Shown: positions 11,301 through 21,780, numbered from the stretch's first letter. The stretch: DNA of 64,000 bases from Psettodes erumei (GCA_016785225.1 JAFBJZ010000831.1:4102001-4166000), one strand, 5' to 3'. Numbers and translations: made by a program. Notes: a model not told the origin generated them from the sequence alone.

Positions 11301-11819
11301 TGTCTGCCCACTGCCAGCATGCCACAAATGACCACAGGGACGCACATTTCTCTTTATTGTTCCAAAGCCCTGAGGCGAGGGAGTGTGCTAGTGTGCACGG
11401 GGCTTTTAGCTTTTGCAGGTTTGTGCAACTGCATCCGGATGAACCAACTCACCTGAAGTGCACCTTCCACCACGGCGTTACTTCAGGAGAACTCGCCTCC
11501 CTCTGTTGGAGACGCTTTGTGAAAATGCAGCGCTTTTACAAGTTTTCCCCTTTTTTGCCTGCTGCCTTTTGAATTATGCATCATCTGAAGTGTCTGACGA
11601 TAAGCCTTTTCCATCAGTCCTTACCTTGCAAAATCTTCTGTAACATGTCAGTGGTATCAAGTTGGATGCTGGCGTTGTCCCAGGTCACTGTAAGGTGTTT
11701 CTTTTTTGTTAAACTTCTACTTTATCCCATGTGAACGGATGAGATTGCTTCAGCGGAGTGCTATAGTGCAACAGTGGACTTCACCGAAAGTCTTCTTGTC
11801 TCTCACATGCACTTTGCTG
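11301..11819. other. Non-coding stretch, no gene seen
   Basis: Open frames of 60-90 codons overlap in several frames without any domain. No repeat family or motif cluster is recognised. Confidence 0.45.
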
Positions 11820-12260
11820 GCTAAAGGTCTTTGAGGGGTTATTTTTCCCAGAGTGAGTTGTGCTAATTGTGGCCTAATGATGAGCTGTTATAGCTCAGAG
11901 TGGTAAAAAGCAGCTGGCTGGCGAGGCCGGCTGCCTCTCCTGTGCGGGCTGATTACACTGTCTAGTTAATGCACCCTCCTCAGATACAAATGGAGGGTGG
12001 TTATTGCATCAGGAGAGACAGTCGGCCTGTCAAAATCGCCCTCTACAACAGACAAGAGAGGGAGATAAAGAGAGATGGAAAAGAGTGAGAGAGAATATAT
12101 TCTGGAGAGCCAATTTCATCGAGGGGATGGAAGCGTGGTGGTGCAATTATGAAATATAGCTTTCTGTTTCAATAATGGCCTTTTCTCCACAGGCTATATA
12201 TAGGCCAGTGTAAATGATTTACAGAACGGGCCACAGTCAGTGTCATATAGATGATGGCCT
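11820..12260. promoter_or_regulatory. Candidate enhancer: MEF2-type site, forkhead-like palindrome and hairpin
   Basis: This 440-bp block is complex and non-repetitive. CTATATATAG at 12194-12203 is a perfect MEF2 consensus (YTAWWWWTAR), although it could also be read as a TATA-like sequence. TGTAAATGATTTACA at 12209-12223 is a 15-bp palindrome with 7-bp perfect arms and forkhead-like TGTAAA half-sites. CACCCTCC at 11972-11979 and GGAGGGTG at 11992-11999 form a perfect 8-bp inverted repeat with a 12-nt spacer. The close placement of the MEF2-type site and the palindrome is the reason to single this block out. Conservation and activity are untested. Confidence 0.4.
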
Positions 12261-13159
12261 ATAGATTCTTAAGGAGAGTAAAGACAGTTTCCGGTGAAAA
12301 ATGGTTTCAAGCTGGCACTACACTGAGCGAGAATGGTGGAAGTGACAGCTGGGGCCACTGGAGAAAGCAGCGTAGACCAACTTCCAACACTACGCCTTCC
12401 TCAAGTTGTTGTCCTTATGCTGCCGTTAGTCACTTCCAGTTCCTATCCTCTCTGTGTGTACGTGTGGGCGTGCACGGCTGTGTGTATCTGCTGGAATTGT
12501 ACAGAAGGAAAAGAAGGGCAGTTTCATTCTGTTTTTTTTTCCTCCTCTCACCATAATTAATCACGAGGGGGTGTCACGCGATTGTTTCAGCCCCAGATCC
12601 ATTTTCATAAAAGAAAATTCTCTTTCAGCACAACTTTTGTTGCGAGTCACACATGAAAGCCCAGCGAAACATGGCCTCAGCACGGCCGCCAGTCGTGCCT
12701 AACACCCACACCGGCTGCAGCGCTGCTTACTGTGCATCTGCACTCAGGGGTGGTAGGAGCAAGCCGCTCTTCCACCAGCATGAGCCCAAGTTGAAGGAAA
12801 AAATAGGGTCAGGAGCAGAGGAGCTGGTGGAATGTCAGAGCTGCTAAAAACCAGAAAGAAAATGTTTGATTAAGTGTAGACACGGGGATTTGAAGTATTT
12901 ATGCTTGTTCTTACGAGCAGCAACTACACATACACATATGTATTAGCATGTTTACATACGCCAAGGCACATGTCCACACTCAGTCATCGCCAGCTGGTGA
13001 TCATATCTTAGCGTCTGTTCTGTAACCAGTTATCCACCAATACACAGTCATCCTAAACATATGTGAAGCTCTGTGAATCTCTCTTTCTTTTGCATTTATG
13101 CAGACATAAACTTTAGGGCTGTACTGTGTCTCCTTAAATCAGTTTTTGTGCGGCAACAG
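12261..13159. other. Non-coding stretch, no gene seen
   Basis: A 101-codon frame at 12251-12556 and overlapping frames lack domains. A small AT-rich block CCATAATTAATCACGAGG lies near 12551. The rest is mixed unique sequence with TACACATACACATATG near 12926-12941. Confidence 0.45.
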
Positions 13160-13390
13160 TTTATCTACTCATTGTGATTAAAAACTTTTTGCTTGGACAG
13201 CTGCAAATGCAAAATGATGTCTTCAGCTGGAGCTTGTCTGAAGAGTTGAAAATCCCAAATGATGGCCATTTGCATTTCAAACATATAAAAAACAAACCCA
13301 CGCTGCAAATCCTCTGTCATAAAATGATAAATGGAGATTTTTGTCAGTTGATCTTCTTTCGAGTGACATGACTGACTAATGTGACAGTAC
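13160..13390. promoter_or_regulatory. Candidate regulatory block with a POU octamer
   Basis: Unique AT-rich sequence carries ATTTGCAT at 13268-13275 (perfect POU octamer in reverse), embedded in GGCCATTTGCATTTC. It also has CTGCAAATGCAAAATGATG near 13200 and ATAAAATGATAAATGG near 13320. A 65-codon frame reads through without a domain. Enhancer function is inferred from texture. Confidence 0.32.
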
Positions 13391-13675
13391 TTTTCTGCGA
13401 GGTGCCGACCAGTGTTGGCCAATGTTAATCTTCAACATGATAACCTGCCACATTTACCTTTATGAATAATATACTGTATGTAACTCTAAAAACAACCTAT
13501 CAGTGCATGTTTACCTGTTTGTGTTGGCCCTGATTGTTTACAGTATGACTGATCTTCTGGACTCCACTGTTCTGTTTGAGTCATTAGTTGTTGTAGCTTA
13601 ATTAGTTTGGATTCAGAGAACTGTTAAAATTGCAATTAGAGTAAACAGTCAATGGAATCGGTTTGTTTCCATCCC

Positions 13676-13710
13676 CACACACACACACACAAACACACAC
13701 ACACAAACAA
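13676..13710. repeat. Interrupted (CA)n microsatellite
   Basis: About 35 bp of CA units with AAA interruptions, continuing into AACAACAACACC. Confidence 0.93.
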
Positions 13711-13729
13711 CAACACCACACCCAGCAGT

Positions 13730-14120
13730 CGACGGGGAGCCCCCTCCCGCGATGCTGGTGTACAGCCATGCCTGACTCCACACTCTTATTATCATGATTG
13801 CCTGCGAAAGGTGGCGGGACGCTGGGTCCATTCACTCAGCCAGACGGCTTCATAAAGCGGCCTCCGATGGTTCCCAGTGGGGCCCTCATCAGCGGCGGAG
13901 AGCAGCGGAGCGCCTCTGGACTTTGCTCTCTGAAGTGACAATAGTTCTCCCCCGCCGATAGAGGGGGAAAAAAAGAGAGCAGGGAGGGTAGAAAAACAAG
14001 ATGGCCGCCGAGCAATAGGCATCTGTTGAATGTCTCGCAGGGAGGTCATCCAGGAAGTAATGAGGTGAAACGCCGGCAGTAGAGCGGTAGCTGTCAATCA
14101 GTTTGGACATTGTTGGGTTA
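13730..14120. promoter_or_regulatory. CpG-richer patch with a YY1-like motif
   Basis: CpG density is visibly higher than in surrounding TG/CA-rich DNA (for example GTCGACGGGG, GGTGGCGGGACGC, AGCGGCGGAG, CCCCGCCGATAG). At 13997-14009 CAAGATGGCCGCC closely resembles the YY1 promoter motif CAAGATGGCGGC with one difference. Together these could mark an unannotated promoter or CpG-rich enhancer. No credible first exon with a donor was recognised, so this stays a candidate. Confidence 0.3.
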
Positions 14121-14192
14121 TAATGAGTGGCTGTTGTGAGTGGTAAGCACCTACATAACTAGACAGCTTGGCTAAATGTAGACCACCTGTAC

Positions 14193-14227
14193 CCTCCTCC
14201 TCCTCCTCCTCCTCCTCCTCCTCCTCC
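14193..14227. repeat. (CTC)n trinucleotide microsatellite
   Basis: Roughly twelve CTC units in perfect tandem. In one frame it encodes poly-Ser, which is not evidence of coding. Confidence 0.95.
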
Positions 14228-15779
14228 ATCTGCTTCTCTTCCAGTAATGTCCTTCATCATTCTGTTCTTTCTTCCTCATTGAGAACTAGGCAAGTAATTC
14301 CACCCATGGACCATTTCCTGAGCATAAGCCAATGTCTGTCTTGCACACGTCCATGGCTTTGGCTTTAACCCCCCCCCTGGCCTCCCTTTCTTCCTCCTCG
14401 ATCTTCTCTCCATCTTCCACCGCCCTCCGGTAGCCGTCACAGCCGCTGAACGATTTCCTCTCACTGGGAGGCCCCTCCGAGTCACTGTGGCAGTGTCAAA
14501 CGAGGCTCCTATTTAAGCTCATTAAATGTTTCCAAGAGAATAGGAAATCAATGGTGCATACCGGTGCGCAAGAACTTTTCTCTTAATTTAATTTCCCCTC
14601 CCCCTTATCTGTTTGCACATCTCTCTCTTTCTTTTTCTCCCATCATTCTTGCCTGCTCTTTCCAGCCTGTCGTTCTCCTTTAAGTATGTGGAGGTGGCGT
14701 TGAAGGGTGAGGTGGCGGTGTGGGGCAGAAACGGCTGCCTTCAGAAACCATTTTGAAACTTCTTTAGTGACAGGCACCGTGGTGCGCGGCTGTCCAGACG
14801 CCTCAGTGTTGTTTAGCACTCAACACACGGCACACAATCGACTTGAAAGTTTTGTGCGCGCTGACCTCAGCCCCGGAGCTTTAGCTCTTGTTTCAGGCCA
14901 CGCTGTTAGGGGAACAGGTTTCAACCAGAACAGAATGATGCGGTGAAAACACGGCGGAGGGAAGTAGATTGTGGCGACGCTTTGGACTGAGATTCCCCCA
15001 CGTTAAAAATACTCTTACCTCGTGATTTTTGCCTTCCCATTTTTGACTTCTGCTCACCATCTTCTCTTGTTTTGTCCACCTCTTTTGTTGCTTGTCCGAT
15101 GGTTGTGTCTGATTAAGGCCCAGTGTGTGTGTGTGTGTATCTGGCAGGGCTTTGTGCTATTTGAAACTATGCCTGGGGGCTGGGCCCACACCTTCTCTGG
15201 AGCTCCTGTAATTGCTCTTTTGGGGCCTTGTCTCTGGCTCTGAGCCCATCTCCATCACTCTCACTCTGTCTTTCTCCCTCTCTTTGGCCTCCTCCCTTCT
15301 TCTTTCTTTTTTTTTGCCCTCACTCCGACCCCCCTCCCTCTCTCCTCTCCCTGCATGCCTCATTATGGCTGATCCCCACCTGCTCAATCTGGGAATTGTC
15401 TTTACACACACACACACATCCAGCACCACTCAGCAGTTTTCAGGGCTGCCTGTCGCTCGAATGGTTCGTGTGCTATCGGCTATAAAACAGCTTTACTAAT
15501 ACTGTTTGGCCGAGCAGTGGAAACAATAGTGTTGTCACATTTTTCCCCCCTCTGACTGGTGCAAACAGACAGTTTTTCACCTCTGCTGTCGGTGTCAGAG
15601 CACCATGTTTCATGAAGCCCCAGCCCTTCAACCCCAGCTCCAGCCTTTGTGTACACTAGCTTCAGCCACAGGCTCCTTAACCACAGGCCAAGTCCTTTCC
15701 ATTTCCATTCCAGCCCTCCCTCCAACCTGTCATCCAGCAGCACCACTACCATGCCTGTTCCCAGGCTAGGGGGCTTACT
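14228..15779. other. Non-coding stretch with pyrimidine-rich tract
   Basis: The stretch holds a (TG)n at 15124-15138, a roughly 100-bp pyrimidine-rich tract at 15250-15355 and a (CA)n at 15404-15418. A short AT-rich unique block TTTAAGCTCATTAAATG lies near 14512-14529. Open frames of 60-100 codons follow composition only. Confidence 0.5.
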
Positions 15780-16200
15780 TTGAAGGATAATGGATGTGGC
15801 CAGTTGCAGCTGCTCAGCAGCAGCAGGGCACTATCATAGGAGTTATCTCGGGGCCTGAGTGGCCCGTGATGAATGGCTGGGAGCTGTGTGTCTCCACCGA
15901 TCAATAAGCCACTAGCACCCAGATGAGCTAGATGCCCCCTCGCTCTCCCTATATCTCCCTCTCATAATCTCTCAGTATGTTTGTGAACTTTTCCCTCCAA
16001 TTCATGGCCTGAATTGGACCATTGATCTTTTATCCTTGGCTTGTTTTAAATAAAGGGCCAGTATCTCTTCTCCACCCAAGCATGTAAGGTTTCTGACAGC
16101 GGTTATTGCTACACTGGCGGCAAAGCGCACAAACATTACTTTTGCCTGATCGAAGGCCCGTAATCGGAGAGGGAGAGCAGAGCAAATGAGGTAGAGCGCA
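15780..16200. promoter_or_regulatory. Candidate regulatory block with a 9-bp-arm palindrome
   Basis: The unique block includes TCCAATTCA (15996-16004), a 5-nt spacer TGGCC, and TGAATTGGA (16010-16018), an inverted repeat with perfect 9-bp arms. Each arm contains an inverted CCAAT-type box and an AATT homeodomain core. Nearby are GATCAATAAGCCACTAGC and GTTTTAAATAAAGGGCC. Function is inferred. Confidence 0.33.
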
Positions 16201-17119
16201 CGGCAAAGCTGCTACGCCCCCACCCTGGAGCGCCGCTGAGGGTTCCATCGTGAGGCTGATGCAAGCAGAGGTCCCGTGTGGATATGCACACTCGTAAATC
16301 GCAGACAAACACACACACACACACATGCGCACAACCAAACAGTCTTGCTGTCAGGGCTCATTGAGCGCAACCTGCCCCAAAGCAGCTCAAACGGCCCCGC
16401 CCAATCTGAACTGAAATGAGGTGTTGTCGGTTCCCCCTCGTCTTCGTCTCACTATTGTGCACACATGTATGCGAGGTCTCTCCGGACCACCATAGCATGT
16501 AAATTTGTGTTTCTCCTGCAGAACAACAGTTGTGTCGCTGCTAATGTATCTTCTGGTTTTTCATCCATTTTTTTTCAATCTGCACGCCTGTGCTCCACCG
16601 GCAAGGGATTTCTGATGAAAAGAGCCAACTCGAAATCCCTCTCCCTCTCTTTCTTTCTTCCCTGCAGGGATTTTCAGTAGTCCGTATCCTCCTCTCCTCT
16701 CCTCTCTCTTAGCTCTGATCTTCCCTGTGATCTGCCGTTGTCTCTGTCACAAAGAGCAGATTCTCGGCCTGGTAATTGCATGTCTTCTGGCCACCACACC
16801 TGTTGCTGTCAGTGCAGCGGTGTGGGAGAGAGGTGGGGAGCTTTGCTCTCTGGCCTCTAACCCCCCCGCCTGCTCACCACCACCGCAACCACCTTTGTTG
16901 CAGGTGAAAAACCCACAGGGAGGAGGGGTTGTGATTCGGCGACTCTGCACATGTGCGGCATAGGTTGTTCTCACAGTCGACTGTGTTTATCTGTAACCTT
17001 GAGCTTCACCTCTAGCATGTGTGTCCGTGCAAACGCATGTGTGTGTCTTCTCAAACCTGGCTGCCGCTGATGGCTCACTCTCTCTCTCTTCCCCTAATCC
17101 TCCCCTCTCCCCTCTCCCC
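16201..17119. other. Non-coding stretch with strong splice-acceptor-like tract
   Basis: (CA)n lies at 16310-16324. A long pyrimidine tract followed by CTGCAG places an acceptor-like AG at 16666-16667, but no open frame with a matching donor follows, so no exon is called. (TC)n-rich sequence follows at 16688-16715 and 17080-17130. Confidence 0.45.
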
Positions 17120-17320
17120 TTATCCAGAGCCTGGGCCCTTAATGAAGCCGGGGGTCAGCGGCAGTGTGCGGCTAATTGGCCAAGTTTGCCCGGGGCTCCG
17201 GCTGCCTGTGATTGAAGTGTCCAGCGAGGACCCACTGTGCAGCCGCCACTGCACCCTGCTCTGTTCCACTCCAACAGCCAAGGCGCTCACTGCACCCTTG
17301 TCAGCCTCTCCCTAGTGAGT
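17120..17320. promoter_or_regulatory. GC-rich candidate non-coding block
   Basis: GC-rich unique sequence containing GGCTAATTGGCCAAG and CCTTAATGAAGCCGGG. A 98-codon frame (17019-17315) ends here, but its protein has no recognised domain and begins in low-complexity sequence. CTCTCCCTAGTGAGTAG at 17308-17324 superficially resembles a splice region, but the AG is followed by TG, so no donor abuts it. Confidence 0.25.
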
Positions 17321-18179
17321 AGCACCCGAGGTCATTCTATTTTCACTTACATTTGCAATGCTTTGTCCAGTTTTCTTTCCTCTTGTATTATTTTTTAACA
17401 GTCCTCAGGCTCAGACTTTTATCTGAATCACCTGTCCTACATGTCGTAGCGCGTTTCTTCTTATAAACCTTTATCTTTTGTGCCTCATTTTTCTGAGCTC
17501 CTGTGTGTCTTCTTTTTCTTTGTTTCTATTTCTTTTTCCTGTATTGCTAGACTTTCATTCCCACACTAGGTCCCAGCATTTTCTCAATCGCCTTGGCTTG
17601 TGCCACCCTCACGCTCTTTCTCCTCACTTGCCACAGTGGGATTCGGGCAATTACCACGGTCCCCCATTGGCCAGCAGCCAGAGGGAGGAAAAAAACAAAA
17701 CAAAAACAACTTCCAGTTTCTTTCCTACACGATGGGTCCAACAGTCCCAGCCCTGGCCAAGCTGTATCGTACTGTTCTGAGTTAACAGGAGGGATTGGAG
17801 GCGATGGCGTGGGGGTGTGGGAGTGTCTCCAACAAGTTGAGCCTCCAGCCTCTACTCGTTAAAGCAGTCCTTGCTCCCATTGTTTGGCTGTCAGTACAAG
17901 AGTTGAGGTAGTGGGGCGATAGTGAGCTCTGGGGAAACGACTGAGCTGATAGGGTGTAGAGAGGAGACAAGGGGAGGGGGGAGCAGCTCTGCTACCCGGC
18001 AGATAGTTGACCGTCTCACCTGGGAGATAATCTGGGAAGGTTCATCTCCCAAGTGCCACAGTACACTAATGAAAACACTTTTTGTTATTGTGCTCATAGA
18101 AGTGGAACATCGCTAGCTGGTAAACGGTCAGCACCGCGTGTTTGTGTGTCAGAAAACAATGGTCCAATTATAAGTCAAG
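17321..18179. other. Non-coding stretch, no gene seen
   Basis: The stretch is T-rich then mixed, with an AAAAAACAAAACAAAAAC run near 17690-17707. Open frames of 60-100 codons occur in all frames with no domain. Nothing else is supportable. Confidence 0.45.
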
Positions 18180-18470
18180 TCTTAGCCTGCAAGTTAGGAT
18201 AAGTTATATTCTGTCAAAACTTTATTTGCACACCAGTAAGTTTCCAGGCTTGTTTATTAAAGGCTGCAGGTCATTAAATTTGCTCGGATGCTCATTAAAT
18301 GAAGATCCCCAGCAATTAACTAGTGCTGTTACACTTTTATATAGACAGCTGTTAAATCTTCTTCTGTTCCTACTTTATTCAATAGAGGGGGGAAAAACTA
18401 TAGTGACACACTGAGTCGATGAGATAAATGTAAAATGACTGTGTGATGTACTAGTATTCATTATTTGAAC
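18180..18470. promoter_or_regulatory. Candidate regulatory block, AT-rich
   Basis: Unique sequence with repeated CATTAAAT (18272-18279 and 18293-18300), CAATTAACTAG and GCTGTTAAATC. The paired TCATTAAAT motif is 21 bp apart, about two helical turns. Function is inferred from texture. Confidence 0.28.
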
Positions 18471-18859
18471 TTACCTGCTGTTCATTGCTTCCACTCACAC
18501 TGTTTCTGTGGTGTGCTTTAAAACCCAAAGACACCACAAAGCCTCAGGACTTGCCAGTTTCTTAGTGCACCTCACTCGTCCATCTGCGGCAGGGCTTAGC
18601 TTGACAGACAAGTCCTTTTCTCGCTCATCTTCTCCATCATCAGCTGTTTACTTAGGTCATAACTCTTGTGCTCTACTCTCCCATTGCATCTCCCGCAGTC
18701 CTGCATGCCTGCCAGTCTTCCCGCTGGTGTTAAAGATAAACAAAACGTGGCACATTTGAAATGTAGACTACCCCAGGTGGTTGTTCTGGCTGTGCTGAAG
18801 TAAAGGAACTTGGATGGAGAGATGCTGAAGCCAATCTTTTGACCCAAAACACAGCACAT

Positions 18860-19070
18860 TAAAAATTCACACCCTTAATTTCTGAGTTTTACTCACCGTT
18901 TTTATCCCTTTGCTGTTTCCCATGCTTCGTTTCACATCCCAGAACAGGGTGTGAATGTCATGGTAATGACGAGCTTTTTCGTGTCCTTGAGGATTAGGAG
19001 GTGTCAGTCATTTCTCCCATGGGGCTTTGCCTTGGCACAACCCGGGAGCAAAGAGGTACTTCAGGATGAA
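18860..19070. promoter_or_regulatory. Candidate regulatory block with T-box-like inverted repeat
   Basis: ATTCACACCCT at 18865-18875 and AGGGTGTGAAT at 18946-18956 are perfect reverse complements. Each contains a TCACACC T-box-like half-site, with the two facing each other across 70 bp. Unique sequence lies between and after them (GGTAATGACGAGC, GGATTAGGAGG, the last with a GGATTA bicoid-class core). Confidence 0.33.
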
Positions 19071-19379
19071 TGAATTAGGTTGCACAAGAGCAAACACATT
19101 TTTTTTCATCATTTTCTTCTCTTGTTCTTCGCTGTCCTTTTTTGAGGATGCAGCCTATACTTTTCTTTCCCCTTGTGCGACACTGACCTTTTTTCCTGCT
19201 GTGTTACTTTTAGATTGTTTGAATTTGATCAATGCAGTCAACTATATAGTTCTATACTATCATTCTAATTTGAAATACTCCTTTAGTACCTTTTTTCTTT
19301 GAAGGATATAAAAAAGACAGGAAACAAGAGCGGTTTAATGGATAGTAATACATTTTTGAAACCTAATAATTCAATGAGG

Positions 19380-19760
19380 AAGCTCATTGAAAATACTGTT
19401 TTTCTTTTTAAAAAAGAGGCTCCACGTTTGTTTAGAATATTGCTGATGGCGATTCCCTAACCGACACTTTTGAAGTAGGTTCAGGTTAATCAAGTGAGGA
19501 GAAAGCTGTCCCACATCAAAAGTCCTTTATATGATATTCAAAATGACTCAGACTTTAACTATGCATCCCCGGAGATGAAAGTGAATAATTCATTTGTCAC
19601 ACTAAATCAAAGTCATCATCATCCTAACTTGAATGGCTGAGATCTATGGAAACTGCAGTCGTCAAAATGGTTTGTAAGAAGACAATATGTCATGTAATCT
19701 CAAACCCATTGCTATGGAATGCTCTTTGTGGAAATGACCAGTAACAAAAAAACTCACAAA
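19380..19760. promoter_or_regulatory. Candidate regulatory block, AT-rich
   Basis: A 380-bp unique block with AGTGAATAATTCATTTG, CTAAATCAAAGTCATC (a TCF-like ATCAAAG) and GTCAAAATGG. No frame of note. Texture resembles a conserved non-coding element; conservation is not tested. Confidence 0.28.
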
Positions 19761-20629
19761 GCTGTTGTGTTTATTTGTTTTTTGTTCTCATGAACCACAG
19801 AATCATTTCTGTTTGTTTCTCAGCAGTGATAAATGTATAGCCTAATTTATTTCCCGGCATTAGATATGCATCATCACCAAAGCAACTTATTGCACCACCG
19901 ACATAATCTAACACCTTCAAAATGTGTAAAAGTGGTGAGAAATGCTTTCGGCCCCCTCAAGACATACCTGCCAGATGATAAATTTTTATCTCTGCAGGGT
20001 CAGCGCAGACATGAGGTCCTCATCATGAGCCTACGTTTTTGGTTTTCTCATCAAGCACGGCAAATGCCATGTCCTTGCGGTACCGAAATAATATAAAACA
20101 CCTTGTTCCTGACTCATCACCCATTCCCCGCCTCCCCCGAGCTCCCCCAACTCCAATACGGTACTGCAGCCCTCCATTTTTCCATCGCCCCCTGTGAATA
20201 TCCAAGCTGTCGAGGCTGACTGGGCTGAGCGTTTTCTTGCCAGGGCACAGTTGGAACAGATCCGGCCTCCGGGCCACATACACTGCTCCACTCCAGCCCC
20301 TGCAAACAAGGCCTGCCCTCTGCAACTGTCATCTAAATGCTAAGCGCTTTGGATCGCCACGGCAGATTCCTTTTTTGCATACTTAATCTGGTTTTTGAGA
20401 CTGCTTGTCCTTTTGGAATGCGATTGCGGGGCATGAGCTGGTGTTTGACAAAGTCTTTGTTGATCAGCAAGGTATTTGACTGCAGAAATCCATGTAGATG
20501 ATGCAGATGCCTCTTGTCTGGTTCCAGTATTTGAGAATGATGTGCTTTACTTTACTCAGCTGCGTACTTTTTTGAAGTAACAAAGTTTTGTAGTTGTTTT
20601 CTTTGACATGGCTGTATAAGACCTGTCTG
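19761..20629. other. Non-coding stretch, no gene seen
   Basis: An 87-codon frame (19833-20096) and three overlapping minus-strand frames (20023-20332) have no recognisable product. A weak acceptor-like TTTTTATCTCTGCAG lies at 19984-19998, without a supported exon. Some ACTTTACT/TTTGAAGTAAC words near 20545-20585 recall the hAT family described at 52663 but are too short to call. Confidence 0.45.
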
Positions 20630-20900
20630 CTGAGCTAATCGCCCATCTGTGCCCTCAGGAACTGAGAAATGTGGCCGCCAGGCTTTATGGGAGCATAATC
20701 TAAACAACCAGGCCCACTTTTAGGGGCAGGCATGTTGAGAGACGGACTCCAGACGAGCCTCTCAAACAGTTTCATGTCAAATCCACAGACATACAAATCT
20801 CCACAATGATCTGCCAAGTTTCTGCAGAATTCACTGGAGCAGGAATAGCAGAATTTCACACCCCCGCCCTGAGTCCCCGCTCCCCTCCTCTCAGCCATCA
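20630..20900. promoter_or_regulatory. Candidate non-coding regulatory block
   Basis: The unique block contains GAGCTAATCGCCC, GGGAGCATAATCTAAAC and TTTCATGTCAAATCC. The minus strand holds a 99-codon frame with no recognised domain. Enhancer role is only inferred. Confidence 0.25.
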
Positions 20901-20950
20901 CTGGACGCCGCTTGGCAGCAGAAGGTGATGGCAAACATCTGCGAAAGACA

Positions 20951-20995
<45 letters not shown>

Positions 20996-20996
20996 G
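20951..20996. repeat. Compound (GT)n(GC)n repeat
   Basis: GT units with a TATA interruption pass into GCGCGCGCG, then back to GT. Alternating purine-pyrimidine of this type favours the Z-DNA conformation. Confidence 0.93.
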
Positions 20997-21059
20997 ATGG
21001 TTGAATACACTCACAGATAAAGAGCTATGTTTTTTCTTTTTGTACAGGGCAGTAAGTTA

Positions 21060-21260
21060 TTCTAACATAGAGCCCACATGAATGAAATATGCATGCAAAT
21101 ACCACATGCAAATGGTTTAAGTTGTTAAAAGGCTCCAGGGCTGATGTCTCAGAATTGATTCTGTGTCTTTGTTGGCAGACGAATGAGCAGGAACGTGTGT
21201 GGAGAAAAAAAAAAGATGACAATGCACTTCCTTTGCAGTTAAATTACTTCCTGTGGCTGG
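21060..21260. promoter_or_regulatory. Candidate regulatory block with twin POU octamers
   Basis: ATGCAAAT occurs perfectly at 21093-21100 and again at 21106-21113, same strand, 13 bp start to start. It is preceded by ATATGCAT at 21088-21095. The arrangement could bind a POU factor dimer or two monomers. The remainder is unique sequence with GCTCCAGGGCTGATG. Confidence 0.38.
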
Positions 21261-21559
21261 CAAAAAGGAAGTAAAGTCAGCCCCCTATTGACTTTATTTT
21301 TCTGTTCTTACGCAGTGTGTTTTCGCACTAACAATGTTATGTTTGCATGCTGACTTAGTATATTGTCAGGAAAATAAACCATGAGAGAATGATTCAGGAG
21401 GTCCTCTGGTTCTCCTCAGCAGCTGCCAAAGATGTGACTGCACCAAGTCACTGAAGTCTCTTTTATTTGGGTGTGCTGAGCAATATAAATAATGAAATGG
21501 AGCCAGTAATTGGTGGTTCTTGGTAATTAGGACCAAGCTGTCAGCTAGGGAAGTTGCCT
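21261..21559. other. Non-coding interval, no gene seen
   Basis: Unique sequence between two candidate blocks, with a 71-codon minus-strand frame of no recognised product. Nothing else is supportable. Confidence 0.4.
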
Positions 21560-21780
21560 CACTCTGATGCTGCCGCAGCAAGAGCAGTAATTACTATTAT
21601 CTATGGGGGTTGTTGACATAACAATAATGCCATCCTTAACCAGAATAGTGGGGCTTATGTTTGCTGTCCCCACTTTTAAGAGATGCATCCACAATAATGG
21701 CCAAAGTGGTAAAGCTCTAAGTATTTGTGTTAATGTCCGTCAAGAAGCTAAAACCGAAACGTTAGTGTGAAGAAGTGGGT
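21560..21780. promoter_or_regulatory. Candidate regulatory block, AT-rich
   Basis: Unique sequence with GCAGTAATTACTATTATC (TAATTA homeodomain palindrome) and CATAACAATAATGCC. It also has CACAATAATGGCC, carrying a SOX-like ACAATAATG core. Function is inferred. Confidence 0.28.

Noticed and set aside
12194..12203. CTATATATAG as a core-promoter TATA box
   Set aside because: No initiator or exon follows at the expected distance; kept only as a MEF2-type motif.
16640..16720. Strong polypyrimidine tract plus CTGCAG
   Set aside because: No sustained frame or donor follows; a second pyrimidine tract starts within 50 bp.
17019..17324. Possible exon ending at CCCTAGTGAGTAG
   Set aside because: The AG is followed by TG, so no donor abuts it; the frame starts in low-complexity DNA and has no domain.
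17903..17912. TTGAGGTAGT, similar to a let-7 seed region
   Set aside because: The match ends after nine bases and no hairpin arm is present.
20339..20352. CTAAGCGCTTTGG, recalling the GCGCTTTGAGTGG repeat block
   Set aside because: Only the GCGCTTTG part agrees and neighbouring words are missing.
20545..20585. ACTTTACT and TTTGAAGTAAC words like the hAT family
   Set aside because: Too short and no terminus visible.
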